NCBI RefSeq assembly: GCF_044227025.1
Contig: NZ_JBGAFX010000004.1
Span: 310,001-374,000 of the forward strand
DNA: 64,000 bases
Direction: 5' to 3'
DNA from: Dokdonella_A sp044227025
GTDB lineage: Bacteria; Pseudomonadota; Gammaproteobacteria; Xanthomonadales; Rhodanobacteraceae
The position numbers were made by a program, and so were the translations under genes. Positions 9,447 to 17,834 of this stretch are shown in pieces; position 1 is the first letter of the stretch, and each line of letters opens with the position of its first letter. The notes under the pieces are model-generated. The model worked only from the letters and a program-made list of their open reading frames with translations. It ran no database searches and was not told where the DNA came from.

Positions 9447-10224
9447 GCATCCGGCCCCGGCCGACCTGCGCCTCCAGCTGGCCCAGCTCCTGCAGGAGCA
9501 CGACCGCCTGGCGGCGCGCCTGCGCGAGGGCCAGACGCATTTCCGCCGCATAGCGCGCTCGGTCTGGCGCGTGCAGGAGGAAGAACGCGGGCGCTTCGCA
9601 CGCGAACTGCACGATGGTGTCGGCCACAACCTGACCGCGATGTTGCACCTCCTTGCCGGCGCGCTCGCCAGCCTTCCCGCAGGCGCCGGGCTCGAACGCG
9701 CGCGCAGCGACCTGGCACGCGTGCAGGCGGTCGCCGAATCGACGTTGCAGGACACGCGTGCGCTGTCTCGCCTGTTGCGGCCGCAGATCCTCGACGATCT
9801 CGGTCTCGAGCCCGCATTGCACTGGCTGGTGCGCTCGTTCTCGGAAACGCACGGCCTCGGCGTGACGCTCGACTACGATGCGGCTGCGACGACGCTCGAC
9901 CGCGACCGCTCCACCCTCGTGTTCCGCATCGTGCAGGAAGCGCTGGCGAACATCGCCAGGCACTCCGGTGCGACACGGGTCGACGTCACGTTCAGGACGG
10001 GCGAGCGCGACGCCGAATTGAGTGTGCGCGACGACGGTCGCGGCTGCGTCGCGCAAGCGGCACTCCAGCGGGGCAGTGAGGGCGGCAGCAGCGGCCTCGG
10101 CGGAATGCGTGATCGTGCGCGCCTGTTCGGAGGCACTCTCAGCGTAGACTCGGCTCCGGGCGACGGCTTCCGCGTGCACGTGCGGTTTCCGTTGACCGAC
10201 TCGAACCCGGAGGCCGAAACATGA
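9436..10224 (+). CDS. Soluble HisKA_3 histidine kinase without a sensor domain
   Basis: 262 residues from ATG at 9436 (a GTG at 9427 is also possible). There is no membrane segment and no recognisable sensor domain, only an N-terminal coiled coil (DLRLQLAQLLQEHDRLAARL). The HisKA_3 H-box RFARELHDGVGHNL carries His59, and HATPase motifs are NIARHSG and DDGRGC. It begins inside the Ser/Thr kinase gene and overlaps the regulator by 4 nt. Lack of an input domain suggests that its signal comes from a partner, possibly the TPR kinase or the FHA-GAF protein; this is inference. Confidence 0.9.
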   Translation: MGTEHPAPADLRLQLAQLLQEHDRLAARLREGQTHFRRIARSVWRVQEEERGRFARELHDGVGHNLTAMLHLLAGALASLPAGAGLERARSDLARVQAVAESTLQDTRALSRLLRPQILDDLGLEPALHWLVRSFSETHGLGVTLDYDAAATTLDRDRSTLVFRIVQEALANIARHSGATRVDVTFRTGERDAELSVRDDGRGCVAQAALQRGSEGGSSGLGGMRDRARLFGGTLSVDSAPGDGFRVHVRFPLTDSNPEAET

Positions 10225-10859
10225 TCCGCCTGCTCATTGCCGACGACCACACGGTGTTGCGCGAATGCATGGTGGCGACGCTGCGCGCGAGCGGCGATTG
10301 CCTCGTGGTCGGCGAGGCCGGCGACGGGATCGCCGCGATCGAGCAGGCGCATGCGCTGCGCCCTGACGTCGCGGTCATCGACATTTCGATGCCGCGGCTC
10401 AGCGGCATCGACGTCGTGCGCCGCATCACCGAGGAGCTGCCACGCACGCGCGTGCTCGTGCTGACCATGCACGAAGAGGACGAGTACGTCGTGCAGATGG
10501 TGCGTGCCGGCGCCGCGGGCTATCTGGTCAAGGATGCCGCCGCGGACGAACTGCTGAAGGCAATCCGCTCGATCGCCGCGGGCGGCGTGCATTTCGGCCC
10601 GTACGCGACGAAGATCCTGGCCGGTCGACTGCACCAGCCGCAGGACCTGCCGCAGGATCCGTACGGTTCGCTGTCCGACCGCGAACGCGAGGTGCTGCAC
10701 CTGGTCGTCGATGGCCTGACGATCAAGGAGATCGCGATACGCCTGTCGATCAGCGCGAAGGGCGCGGAGAACCACCGCAGCAGGGTGCTCGCCAAGCTCG
10801 ATGTGCGCAACAGCGCAGAGCTGGTGCGCTACGCGGTGCGCAAGCGCATCGTCGAATAG
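10221..10859 (+). CDS. LuxR/NarL-family response regulator
   Basis: 212 residues. The receiver domain has acidic residues in IADDH, phospho-acceptor Asp54 in VIDISMPRLSG and Lys in LVKDAAADE. The LuxR helix-turn-helix (LSDREREVLHLVVDGLTIKE, ISAKGAENHRSRVLAKL) is complete. It is the last gene of the FHA/kinase cassette and the evident partner of the soluble histidine kinase, with which it overlaps by 4 nt. Regulated targets are unknown. Confidence 0.95.
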   Translation: MIRLLIADDHTVLRECMVATLRASGDCLVVGEAGDGIAAIEQAHALRPDVAVIDISMPRLSGIDVVRRITEELPRTRVLVLTMHEEDEYVVQMVRAGAAGYLVKDAAADELLKAIRSIAAGGVHFGPYATKILAGRLHQPQDLPQDPYGSLSDREREVLHLVVDGLTIKEIAIRLSISAKGAENHRSRVLAKLDVRNSAELVRYAVRKRIVE

Positions 10860-10901
10860 CTGCCCTGGTGATCGGGCCGAGCGATTCGTCCTGCGTCGGA
10901 C

Positions 10902-11336
10902 CTAGCGCGCTTCCTTGCCGAATACGGCCTGCGTCTTCGCGCGAACGAAACCGGCACGCTCGTAGAAGCGGTGTGCGCCTTCGCGCTCCACGCGGCTGCG
11001 CACGCGCATTCCCTCGCAACCGAGTGCATGCGCCCATGCCTCGGCCGCGCGAAGCAACGCACTGCCCAGACCCTTGCCGCGCGTCGATGCGGCGACGACG
11101 AGGGCACGGATCTCGGCGCAGGAGCCATCCGTCAGGCTCGTGCGGATGGCGACGTGCAACCATCCCGCCACCGTGCCCGAAGCATCTTCGGCAACCAGCA
11201 CGCAGTCGCGCGGGTCAGCCTCGATCGCGGCGAGGCGCGACACGATCTGCGCGCGCGTCGCCGGATAGCCGAGTTCACCGCACAGGTCGGTGATCGCCGT
11301 GGCATCGTAGGTGCGTGCAACGCGTATCGTCGTCAT
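10902..11336 (-). CDS. GNAT-family N-acetyltransferase
   Basis: 144 residues. Start chosen at ATG 11336 because GGAGGTTTCG lies immediately upstream, an almost ideal ribosome binding site. The acetyl-CoA-binding motif A is visible (IRALVVAASTRGKGLGSALL), followed by GCEGMRVRSRVEREGAHRFY and the closing ERAGF motif of GNAT proteins. The substrate is unknown. It stands alone, convergent with the preceding regulator gene. Confidence 0.88.
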   Translation of the reverse strand: MTTIRVARTYDATAITDLCGELGYPATRAQIVSRLAAIEADPRDCVLVAEDASGTVAGWLHVAIRTSLTDGSCAEIRALVVAASTRGKGLGSALLRAAEAWAHALGCEGMRVRSRVEREGAHRFYERAGFVRAKTQAVFGKEAR

Positions 11337-11421
11337 CGAAACCTCCATGCCGGGCACACTAACGCAGTCGCCTGCGTGAAGCATGGCGCAGCAATGGCGC
11401 AGGCATGGCGATCCGCGGACC

Positions 11422-12903
11422 TCAGTCGCAGCAGCCGTCCCCGCCCTTGACCGTGTGTGCATGGCTCGCGGCGACGCCACGCGTGTTTCCCTGCACGCTC
11501 GCGGTATGGTGGTCGGCGACGACGCGGGCGACGCACATCGACATGCGCTTGCCGGTCGGGATGTGCAGGAACTCGTTCGGGCCGTGCGCGTTCGAGTGAG
11601 GACCAAGCACGCCGGTGATCAGGAACTGCGCGCCGGGGAATTTCTCGCCGAGCATGCCCATGAACGGGATCGATCCGCCTTCGCCGTTGTAGGCGACCGG
11701 CGCGCCGAAGAACTGGCGCGAGGCAGCGTCGACCGACTGCTCCAGCCACGGCGCCAGCGCCGGCGCTTCCCAACCGCTGCCGGCTTTCTCGACCTCGAAC
11801 GTGACCTTCGCACCATACGGCGGGTCCTTTTCGAGCAGGCGCTTGAGGAACTCGCCGCCCTTCGCCGCATCCAGCGTCGGTGGCACGCGCAGCGACAACT
11901 TCACCGCGGTGTACGGGCGCAGCACGTTGCCGGCGGAATCGAGCGCCGGCAGGCCACCGACACCGGTCACCGACAAGGCCGGGCGCCAGGTTCGGTTGAG
12001 CACGAGTTCGGCGAGGTCGGCATTCATCGGCTGCATCCCGTCGACCAGCGGGAACTTCGAATACACCGCATCGCCGAGGATCTGCGCGGTTCGCCGCGCC
12101 TGCGCGACGCGCTGCGCCGGGATCTCGACATGCAGCTCCTGCGGCCTGATCGCACCGGTCACTTCGTCTTCGAGGCGCGACAGCACCTGACGCAGGATGC
12201 GGAAGCTCGACGCAACCACCCCGGATGCGTCACCGGAATGCACGCCCTCTTCCAGCACCTTCACGGTCAGGTTGCCGCCAGTCAGGCCACGCAGAGAGGT
12301 CGTCAGCCAGAGCTGGTCGTAGTTTCCGCAACCGGAGTCGAGGCAGACGATCAGCGACGGCTTGCCGATGCGCGCGGCGAGATGGTCGACGTAGTACGGC
12401 AGGTCGTAGCTGCCTGACTCCTCGCACGCTTCGATCATCACGACGCAGCGTGCGTGCGGGATGCCCTGCGCCTGCAGCGCGAGGATCGCGGCGAGCGAAC
12501 CGAAAATCGCATAGCCGTCGTCGGCGCCACCGCGCCCGTACAACTTGTCGCCTTCGAGCACCGGCTTCCACGGGCCGAGGTGCGCCGACCAGCCGGTCAT
12601 CTCCGGCTGCTTGTCGAGATGGCCATACAACAGCACGGTGTCCTCGCCGCTGCCGGGGATCTCGATGAAGATCAGCGGCGTGCGCCCCGGGAGGCGCACC
12701 ACCTCCAGCTGCATGCCGGGGATCGGCTGCGCCTTGGCCCAGCTCGCCATCAACTCGACCGCCTGGTCCATGTAACCGTGCTCGGCCCACTGCGCGTCGA
12801 ACATCGGCGACTTGTTCGGGATGCGGATGTATTCGGTGATCTGCGGGACGATCTGCGTGTCCCACAAGCCGCCGACGAAACCGCTGATTGCATTGGAATC
12901 CAT
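11422..12903 (-). CDS. M20-family metallopeptidase (dipeptidase)
   Basis: 493 residues. M20 hallmarks are in order: metal ligand and catalytic acid in LLYGHLDKQP, bridging Asp in YGRGGADDG, catalytic Glu-Glu in EACEESGS, a further Asp in CLDSGCGN, the dimerisation lid from about 200-310, and HGPNEFLHIP near the end with the last ligand His. No signal peptide, so likely a cytoplasmic dipeptidase of the CNDP/ArgE-DapE superfamily. The last 10 residues (HTVKGGDGCCD) are an unusual Cys-rich tail. It is monocistronic. Confidence 0.9.
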   Translation of the reverse strand: MDSNAISGFVGGLWDTQIVPQITEYIRIPNKSPMFDAQWAEHGYMDQAVELMASWAKAQPIPGMQLEVVRLPGRTPLIFIEIPGSGEDTVLLYGHLDKQPEMTGWSAHLGPWKPVLEGDKLYGRGGADDGYAIFGSLAAILALQAQGIPHARCVVMIEACEESGSYDLPYYVDHLAARIGKPSLIVCLDSGCGNYDQLWLTTSLRGLTGGNLTVKVLEEGVHSGDASGVVASSFRILRQVLSRLEDEVTGAIRPQELHVEIPAQRVAQARRTAQILGDAVYSKFPLVDGMQPMNADLAELVLNRTWRPALSVTGVGGLPALDSAGNVLRPYTAVKLSLRVPPTLDAAKGGEFLKRLLEKDPPYGAKVTFEVEKAGSGWEAPALAPWLEQSVDAASRQFFGAPVAYNGEGGSIPFMGMLGEKFPGAQFLITGVLGPHSNAHGPNEFLHIPTGKRMSMCVARVVADHHTASVQGNTRGVAASHAHTVKGGDGCCD

Positions 12904-13017
12904 CTGTGCACCTGTTCGATTGTTGGCGCGGCGCGCGAACGCGCGCCGCGCTCGCCGTCTGGCGTTGGCCGCGGCCGTGAATCGTAGCCGATCAGCACGC
13001 TTTGTTCGCGTGCCGGC

Positions 13018-13242
13018 TCAATGCGGGAACGCGCGGATCGCGCCGCACCCGAGCCAGCCCAGCAACACGACAAGCCGGCGCCACGCCGGCCGCGCGCGCC
13101 GCGGTGGCGGCCCGCAGGCGAGGCGCCGCGCCAGCGCGGAATCGGCGATGTAACCGTGCACGAACAGCATCTGCGTCGCCGTTCCGCGCGCCGCCTCGAG
13201 GAGCGCCGAACCCGTCGGTTCGAGTTTCGTTTCACTGGTCAT
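13018..13242 (-). CDS. Small protein of unknown function
   Basis: 74 residues from ATG at 13242 with GGGAGA about 5 nt upstream. The N-terminal half is neutral (TGSALLEAARGTATQMLFVH). The C-terminal part has a basic stretch and a hydrophobic segment (RRLVVLLGWLGCGAIRA) that could be one short membrane helix. Its start overlaps the end of the glutathione transferase gene by 11 nt, suggesting translational coupling. Family not recognised. Confidence 0.55.
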   Translation of the reverse strand: MTSETKLEPTGSALLEAARGTATQMLFVHGYIADSALARRLACGPPPRRARPAWRRLVVLLGWLGCGAIRAFPH

Positions 13243-13852
13243 GCGTATCTCCCGAGAAGGTGGTCGCGCGCATCGAGCGCCGTTCGCTGAATCGCGCATG
13301 CCAGTCCGCCAGGCGCGGTCGGCCGAGGGCAAATGCGTATACCCCGCGGAATTCGATCCAGCTGAGCGCCGTCGCCAGCGCGACATCGCCGATGTCGGGT
13401 TGCCGCGTCGCCTCGATGCCGGCTTCGGCGAAGTCGCACGCGAGCGCGATCTTGCGCAGTTGACCGTCGCGGAACTCCGGCCAGCGCAGGTGACGCGGTC
13501 GTCGCTCGTCCTCCCAGCGCACGGCAATGCCGGCGTCCGCGATGCCCTGTGCGAGCGCCTGCATGCGCAGCGCGCGAAAGCGCTCCGGCGCGTAGGACGG
13601 GATCAACTTGCGACCTGCATGCAGTCCGTCGAGGTATTCGCAGATCACGGCCGAATCGAACAGCACGGTGCCCGCAGCGTCGATCAGCACCGGCACCTTG
13701 CCGAGCGGATTCGACGCGAACACCTCGTCGTTGTTCAACAACGGGCTGGTTTCGTGATGGATTACATCCAGGTCGCGCGCGATGCCCATTTCGTGCGCGG
13801 CGACAAGCACTTTGCGCGCATACGGCGAGTGTGTCTGGTACAGCAGTTTCAT
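13232..13852 (-). CDS. Glutathione S-transferase family protein
   Basis: 206 residues. The N-terminal thioredoxin-like domain starts directly (KLLYQTHSPYARKVLVAAHE) and contains the cis-proline region GKVPVLI and the glutathione-contacting DSAVICEYLD. The helical C-terminal domain follows (about 90-200). The catalytic Ser/Tyr candidates lie in HSPYARK. The open frame continues upstream, but this ATG places the fold correctly. Probably detoxification or stress-related; substrate unknown. Confidence 0.9.
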   Translation of the reverse strand: MKLLYQTHSPYARKVLVAAHEMGIARDLDVIHHETSPLLNNDEVFASNPLGKVPVLIDAAGTVLFDSAVICEYLDGLHAGRKLIPSYAPERFRALRMQALAQGIADAGIAVRWEDERRPRHLRWPEFRDGQLRKIALACDFAEAGIEATRQPDIGDVALATALSWIEFRGVYAFALGRPRLADWHARFSERRSMRATTFSGDTHDQ

Positions 13853-13899
13853 CGGTGGACCCCTGTCGAAGAAAGGGCTTGGTGCGACGCTAGCGAGCA

Positions 13900-14853
13900 T
13901 CAGTCGGGAAACAGTCGCGCGCGCAGGTCGGGCGCGACGTTGGCGCCGCAAAGAATGGTCGCCACGCGGCGACCGGCATGGCACTCGCGCCGCGCGAGGA
14001 TCGCCGCGACGCCGACGGCGCCGGCTGGCTCGAATGCGCGCCCGAGGCACCGGTGCAGCAGCCGCATCGCATCGACGATCTGCTGTTCGGACACCGCGAC
14101 CACTTCGTCGCAGCATCCGCGCAGGAATGTGAGCGTCGCTGCGATCGGCTCGCGCACCGCGATGCCGTCCGCCACCGTGTCGGCCGTGCGGGTGTTCACC
14201 GCGCGACCTGCCTCGAGCGAAAGCTTCATCGCCGGCGCATTGGCTGCGACGACCGCGACGATCCGCACATCCGGCGCCCGATCGCGCAGCGCTACGGCGA
14301 CTCCCGCCAGCAACGCGCCGTTGCCGAGCGGCACCAGGATCGTCTCGAAACGCGCACTCGCGGCCAACTCGAGACCGATCGTGCCGGCGCCTTCGGCGAT
14401 CGCGGCATGCGCGCCATCCTCGACGAAGCACAGGCCGTGCATGGCCGCGTGTTCGCGCGCAGCGCGCTTGGCAGCGTCGAAGTCCGGCCCGCCGATGCGC
14501 ACGTCGGCACCGAAACGACGCATCGCATCGACTTTCAATGGATTCGCGCTCGCGCCGACGAAGACCGTGCACGCGTGGCCACGCCTCGCCGCGGCGCGCG
14601 CGAGACCCTGTCCGAAGTTGCCGGCGGAAGCGCAGACCACGCGCTCACCCGACCGCAGTGCCGTTGCGGCGAACAATTCGGTACCACGACCCTTGAACGA
14701 GCCGATCGGATTGCACGTTTCGTCTTGCGCCGACAAGGTGCAACCCAGTTCGGCATCGAGCGCGGCGCAGCTGACGACCTGCGCGTCGAGGAAGACGGGA
14801 TCGATATGCGGCGACGCCGCGAGGATGTTGGCGAGCAGCGGCGTGGATTGCAT
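13900..14853 (-). CDS. PLP-dependent threonine/serine dehydratase family enzyme
   Basis: 317 residues of fold-type II PLP enzyme. The cofactor lysine is Lys54 in NPIGSFKGRG, the substrate-binding stretch is CASAGNFGQG, and the phosphate-binding loop is PLGNGALLAG. It lacks the C-terminal ACT-like regulatory domain of biosynthetic IlvA, so it resembles catabolic threonine or serine dehydratases or serine racemases. It is divergent from an Lrp/AsnC regulator, an arrangement typical of amino-acid catabolic genes controlled by that regulator. Confidence 0.88.
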   Translation of the reverse strand: MQSTPLLANILAASPHIDPVFLDAQVVSCAALDAELGCTLSAQDETCNPIGSFKGRGTELFAATALRSGERVVCASAGNFGQGLARAAARRGHACTVFVGASANPLKVDAMRRFGADVRIGGPDFDAAKRAAREHAAMHGLCFVEDGAHAAIAEGAGTIGLELAASARFETILVPLGNGALLAGVAVALRDRAPDVRIVAVVAANAPAMKLSLEAGRAVNTRTADTVADGIAVREPIAATLTFLRGCCDEVVAVSEQQIVDAMRLLHRCLGRAFEPAGAVGVAAILARRECHAGRRVATILCGANVAPDLRARLFPD

Positions 14854-14978
14854 GCGAGGGTGACTCCGATTGCGGCACTCGATGAAGTGACCATGCTAGA
14901 GTCACGCTGCGCGGCGCAGCCGCGTTTATTCCGGCGGAAACGCCCAGTTTCCGCGCCATTGCCCGCTTTCGCGCCCAG

Positions 14979-15452
14979 ATGCCACCGGAACTCGACAAGC
15001 ACGATCGCAGGGTGCTCGCCCTGCTCCAGCACGACGCACGCATCTCGGCCGAAGCGATAGGCGCGGAAATCGGCCTGTCCGCGTCGGCGGTGCAGCGACG
15101 CATCGCACGCCTGCGCGATGAGGCCGTGATCACCGGGGAAGTCGTGGTGGTCGACGCACGCAGCGTCGGTCGGCCGCTGACGATGATCGTCGACCTCGAG
15201 ATGGAACGTGAGCGCACCGATCTGCTCGCCGGCCTGCGGCGCTGGATCGCTGCCGAAGTCGCGATCCAGGAAGCATGGTACGTGACCGGCGATGAGGACT
15301 ATGTGCTGGTCGTGAGCGCGCGTGATGTCGAGAGCTACGAAGCCCTGATGAGCAGGCTGCTGGCCGAGAACGCGAATGTGCGACGCTACCGGACTCGCGT
15401 CGTGCTCGGCACGCTCAAGCGCGGGATGGCCGTACCGCTCGATCCGCCCTGA
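14979..15452 (+). CDS. Lrp/AsnC-family transcriptional regulator
   Basis: 157 residues. The N-terminal winged helix-turn-helix is clear (LDKHDRRVLALLQHDARISA ... GLSASAVQRRIARLRDEAVI), followed by the RAM/ACT-like ligand-binding domain with YVTGDEDYVLVVSARDVESYE. It is divergent from the PLP dehydratase with 125 bp between the genes, so it very likely senses an amino acid and controls that dehydratase. Confidence 0.93.
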   Translation: MPPELDKHDRRVLALLQHDARISAEAIGAEIGLSASAVQRRIARLRDEAVITGEVVVVDARSVGRPLTMIVDLEMERERTDLLAGLRRWIAAEVAIQEAWYVTGDEDYVLVVSARDVESYEALMSRLLAENANVRRYRTRVVLGTLKRGMAVPLDPP

Positions 15453-15484
15453 CGCGCGCGACCCTGCGCCTCGACGCTCGGGAG

Positions 15485-15502
15485 CGTAGGAAATTTCCTA
15501 CG
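15485..15502. promoter_or_regulatory. Perfect 18-bp palindrome upstream of the ComEA-like gene
   Basis: CGTAGGAAATTTCCTACG is a perfect 18-bp palindrome. A further half-site-like GTACCTACG lies at 15518-15526. It is 154 bp before the ComEA-like gene, which has no other gene between. It has the form of an operator for a dimeric regulator; none is identified. Confidence 0.4.
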
Positions 15503-15655
15503 CGAACGGTCGGCAAGTACCTACGCCGGTTCACGACCCGCGACACTCCCGGCACACCCTGCAGCCGCCTAAGCTGTCTCGGAACCGCGCTACCCGGCCA
15601 CGAGCCCGACGGCCGGTCGACGTTTCCGGTTTCACCTTCCCCAACGCGATTGCTG

Positions 15656-15973
15656 ATGAAATTCCTGCAACACATCAAGCTCCTCCTGCTGCTGGCCCTC
15701 GCACTGCTGCCATCGACGGTGTTCGCACAGGTAGACATCAATCATGCCGACGCGAAGACACTGGCCGAATCCCTGAGCGGCGTCGGTCTGGTCAAGGCGG
15801 AAGCCATCGTGGCCTATCGCGCCTCGCACGGTCCGTTCCGGCATGTCGAGGATCTCGGCGGAGTCGCCGGCATAGGCGCGCGCACGATCGAAGCGAACCG
15901 CGAGGCGATCGTCATCGTCATCGAGAATCCGTCCGCGCACCACGCCGGCGGCGCCCCGCAACGGGGCCAATGA
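15656..15973 (+). CDS. ComEA-like secreted helix-hairpin-helix DNA-binding protein
   Basis: 105 residues: a signal peptide (KFLQHIKLLLLLALALLPST, cleavage near VFA-QV) followed by a ComEA-type double helix-hairpin-helix domain (VDINHADAKTLAESLSGVG, YRASHGPFRHVEDLGGVAGI). In this family the protein sits in the periplasm and binds incoming double-stranded DNA during natural transformation. Short single-domain versions like this are usual in gammaproteobacteria. The ATG at 15656 is preferred over an in-frame TTG six bases earlier. Confidence 0.9.
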   Translation: MKFLQHIKLLLLLALALLPSTVFAQVDINHADAKTLAESLSGVGLVKAEAIVAYRASHGPFRHVEDLGGVAGIGARTIEANREAIVIVIENPSAHHAGGAPQRGQ

Positions 15974-16051
15974 CGCCGCTCGCGGCGCACTTGATCGGCG
16001 CGAGCGCGCTTCCTGTACACTCGCGCCCCGCCGAACGGCGGTTTGCACTCG

Positions 16052-16513
16052 ATGATCCTCCCGCGTTACCACATCGGCCCGTCGACGATCGCGGGCGCAG
16101 GACAAGGCTTGTTCCTCGACGAGCCGGTCGCGCGTGGGCGCCTGATCACCGCGCCGGACGCCATCCCGCGCGTGTACACGTTCGATGAGATCAATGCCCT
16201 GCCGGATGCCGCGCAGCTGTTGCGGGCGACCGTGCGCTGGTTCGAGGACCGCTACACGGTCACGCCGGAATGGCCGGACGAGTGCTACATCAACCACGCA
16301 TTCGAGCCGAACGGCTTGTGGCACCTCGGCTTCGTGTTCGCCGCGGACGACCTGCCGGCTGGTGCCGAGATCACGGTCGACTACCGCCACCTGCTCGCGC
16401 CCGGCCAGGAAGAGGAATTCCTCGACGCGCGCAGTGGCGAGCGCATCGTCGGCTTCGCCTGGACCGAGAGCCTGCGCGCGTCGACGCACGCGCTCGCCGC
16501 CCTGCTCGGCTGA
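16052..16513 (+). CDS. SET-domain protein (putative lysine methyltransferase)
   Basis: 153 residues. SET-domain features: the N-terminal stretch GPSTIAGAGQGLFLDEPVARG, the pseudoknot motif CYINHAFEPN (equivalent to NHSCxPN) and ITVDYR (equivalent to the ELTxDY motif). The post-SET cysteine cluster is not seen, as is usual in bacterial stand-alone SET proteins. Protein substrate unknown. It ends 4 bp before the next gene and is probably cotranscribed with the GNAT and HutD genes. Confidence 0.85.
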   Translation: MILPRYHIGPSTIAGAGQGLFLDEPVARGRLITAPDAIPRVYTFDEINALPDAAQLLRATVRWFEDRYTVTPEWPDECYINHAFEPNGLWHLGFVFAADDLPAGAEITVDYRHLLAPGQEEEFLDARSGERIVGFAWTESLRASTHALAALLG

Positions 16514-16517
16514 TCCG

Positions 16518-17036
16518 ATGCTCGAGATCGCGACCCTCGAAACCGAACGCCTGCGCCTGTGCGCGCTCGGCGAACGCCACTTCGAGGCGTACGCGGCGAT
16601 GCTTGCCGACGCCAGCAGCACGCGATTCGTCGGCGACGGCCAGCCGCTCGACCGCATGAACGCATGGCGCTCGATGGCGATGCTGCTCGGCCACTGGGCG
16701 CTGCGCGGCTGCGGCATGTGGGCGGTCGAACTCAAGCACAGCGGCGAATTCATCGGACGTGTCGGCCTGCACTATCCGGAAGGCTGGCCCGACCTCGAAC
16801 TCGGCTGGATGCTGGTGCCGGCGCAGCGGCGCAAGGGCTACGCGACCGAGGCCGCGCGCGCCGCACTCGCATTCGCCTTCAACGATCTGCACGCCGCGCG
16901 CGCAATCAGCCTGATCCGCGCCGAGAACAGCGCCTCCGAACGCGTCGCGCGCCGCCTCGGCGGACGCCAGGCGACGACGATCGATTTCCTCGGTCATGCG
17001 ACCCTCGTCTACACGTATCATCCGCCGGTCGCCTGA
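16518..17036 (+). CDS. GNAT-family acetyltransferase, RimJ/RimL-like
   Basis: 172 residues from ATG at 16518. It starts with the RimJ/RimL-like ETERLRLCALGERHFEAYA, then GRVGLHYPEGWPDLELGWML and the acetyl-CoA motif VPAQRRKGYATEAARAAL, ending ENSASERVARRLGG. This subfamily acetylates protein N-termini or antibiotics; the substrate here is unknown. It is closely packed between the SET gene and hutD. Confidence 0.88.
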   Translation: MLEIATLETERLRLCALGERHFEAYAAMLADASSTRFVGDGQPLDRMNAWRSMAMLLGHWALRGCGMWAVELKHSGEFIGRVGLHYPEGWPDLELGWMLVPAQRRKGYATEAARAALAFAFNDLHAARAISLIRAENSASERVARRLGGRQATTIDFLGHATLVYTYHPPVA

Positions 17037-17057
17037 GTTCCCCTGCCGCCCACGCAC

Positions 17058-17642
17058 ATGACGCGCCTGTCGCTGCTTTCACCGCCCGCTTACCAGCGCA
17101 CGCGCTGGAAGAACGACGGCGGCTGGACCACCGAGGTCGCGCGCAGCGGCGGAGACGATTTCCGCTGGCGCGTCAGCATCGCCGAAATCGAGAGCAACGG
17201 GCCGTTCTCGTCGTTCCCCGGGGTCGAGCGCGACCTGCTCCTGCTCGAAGGCAACGGCATCGAACTCGACATCGACGACGCGCCGCCGCGCAAGCTCGTG
17301 CAGCGCTTCGAACGCGTGCATTTCGCCGGCGAAGCGCGGGTCGATTGTCGCCTCGTAGCCGGCCCGACGCGCGACTTCAACGTGATGGCGCGGCGCGACG
17401 CGGTGCGCGCGGAAGTCGTCGCGCGGCCGCTGGTTGGATCGATGGTGATCTTTCCGGAACGCGGCGCCGAATGGTGCGTGCACGTGTTCGCGGGCAGCGC
17501 GACCGCACGCTGCGATGCGCAGACGCTCGCGCTGGATACCGGTACGTCGCTGCTCGCGGACTTCCGCGAGGGCGGCAGCCGCCTCGTGATCGAGGGCGGC
17601 GGCGAGCTTGTGCTGGTGAAGTTCGTCGCGCCGGAGGCTTGA
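17058..17642 (+). CDS. hutD: HutD/Ves family cupin protein
   Basis: 194 residues of HutD (Ves) family: the N-terminal RTRWKNDGGWTTEVARS and DFRWRVSIAEIESNGPFSSFPG are diagnostic, followed by two cupin-like beta regions. HutD is associated with histidine utilisation and proposed to limit intracellular formylglutamate, but no hut genes are visible here, so the role is uncertain. It is the last gene of the SET-GNAT-hutD cluster. Confidence 0.85.
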   Translation: MTRLSLLSPPAYQRTRWKNDGGWTTEVARSGGDDFRWRVSIAEIESNGPFSSFPGVERDLLLLEGNGIELDIDDAPPRKLVQRFERVHFAGEARVDCRLVAGPTRDFNVMARRDAVRAEVVARPLVGSMVIFPERGAEWCVHVFAGSATARCDAQTLALDTGTSLLADFREGGSRLVIEGGGELVLVKFVAPEA

Positions 17643-17653
17643 AGAACCTCCGG
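17631..17653 (+). terminator. Stem-loop overlapping the hutD stop codon
   Basis: CCGGAGG and CCTCCGG form a perfect 7-bp stem with a 9-nt loop containing the hutD stop codon. There is no T-run, so it may be a termination or mRNA-stabilising hairpin. Confidence 0.35.
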
Positions 17654-17718
17654 GGTAGCGAACGCAGCCGGCGCTGCGCTCAGGGTGAACGGACTATTGG
17701 ATGGCTGGACTCCCCACC

Positions 17719-17815
17719 TGTTCGCGTTGAGCGCAGCGAGCGCAGTCGAAACGCTTGCGACCCTTCGACTCCGCGCCTCGACTACGCGCCTCCAGTGCTG
17801 CGCTCGGGGCAACGG
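17719..17815. repeat. Dispersed palindromic repeat (GTTGAGCGCAGCG family)
   Basis: Between hutD and the cytochrome b gene. Direct half: TTCGCGTTGAGCGCAGCGAG followed by CGCAGTCGAAACG. The inverted half around 17758-17815 has CTTCGACTCCGCGCCTCGAC and GCTGCGCTCGGGGCAACGG. The same word family recurs at 57585-57640 and 59510-59806. Confidence 0.6.
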
Positions 17816-17834
17816 ATTTTGGGGGATCGTCGCG

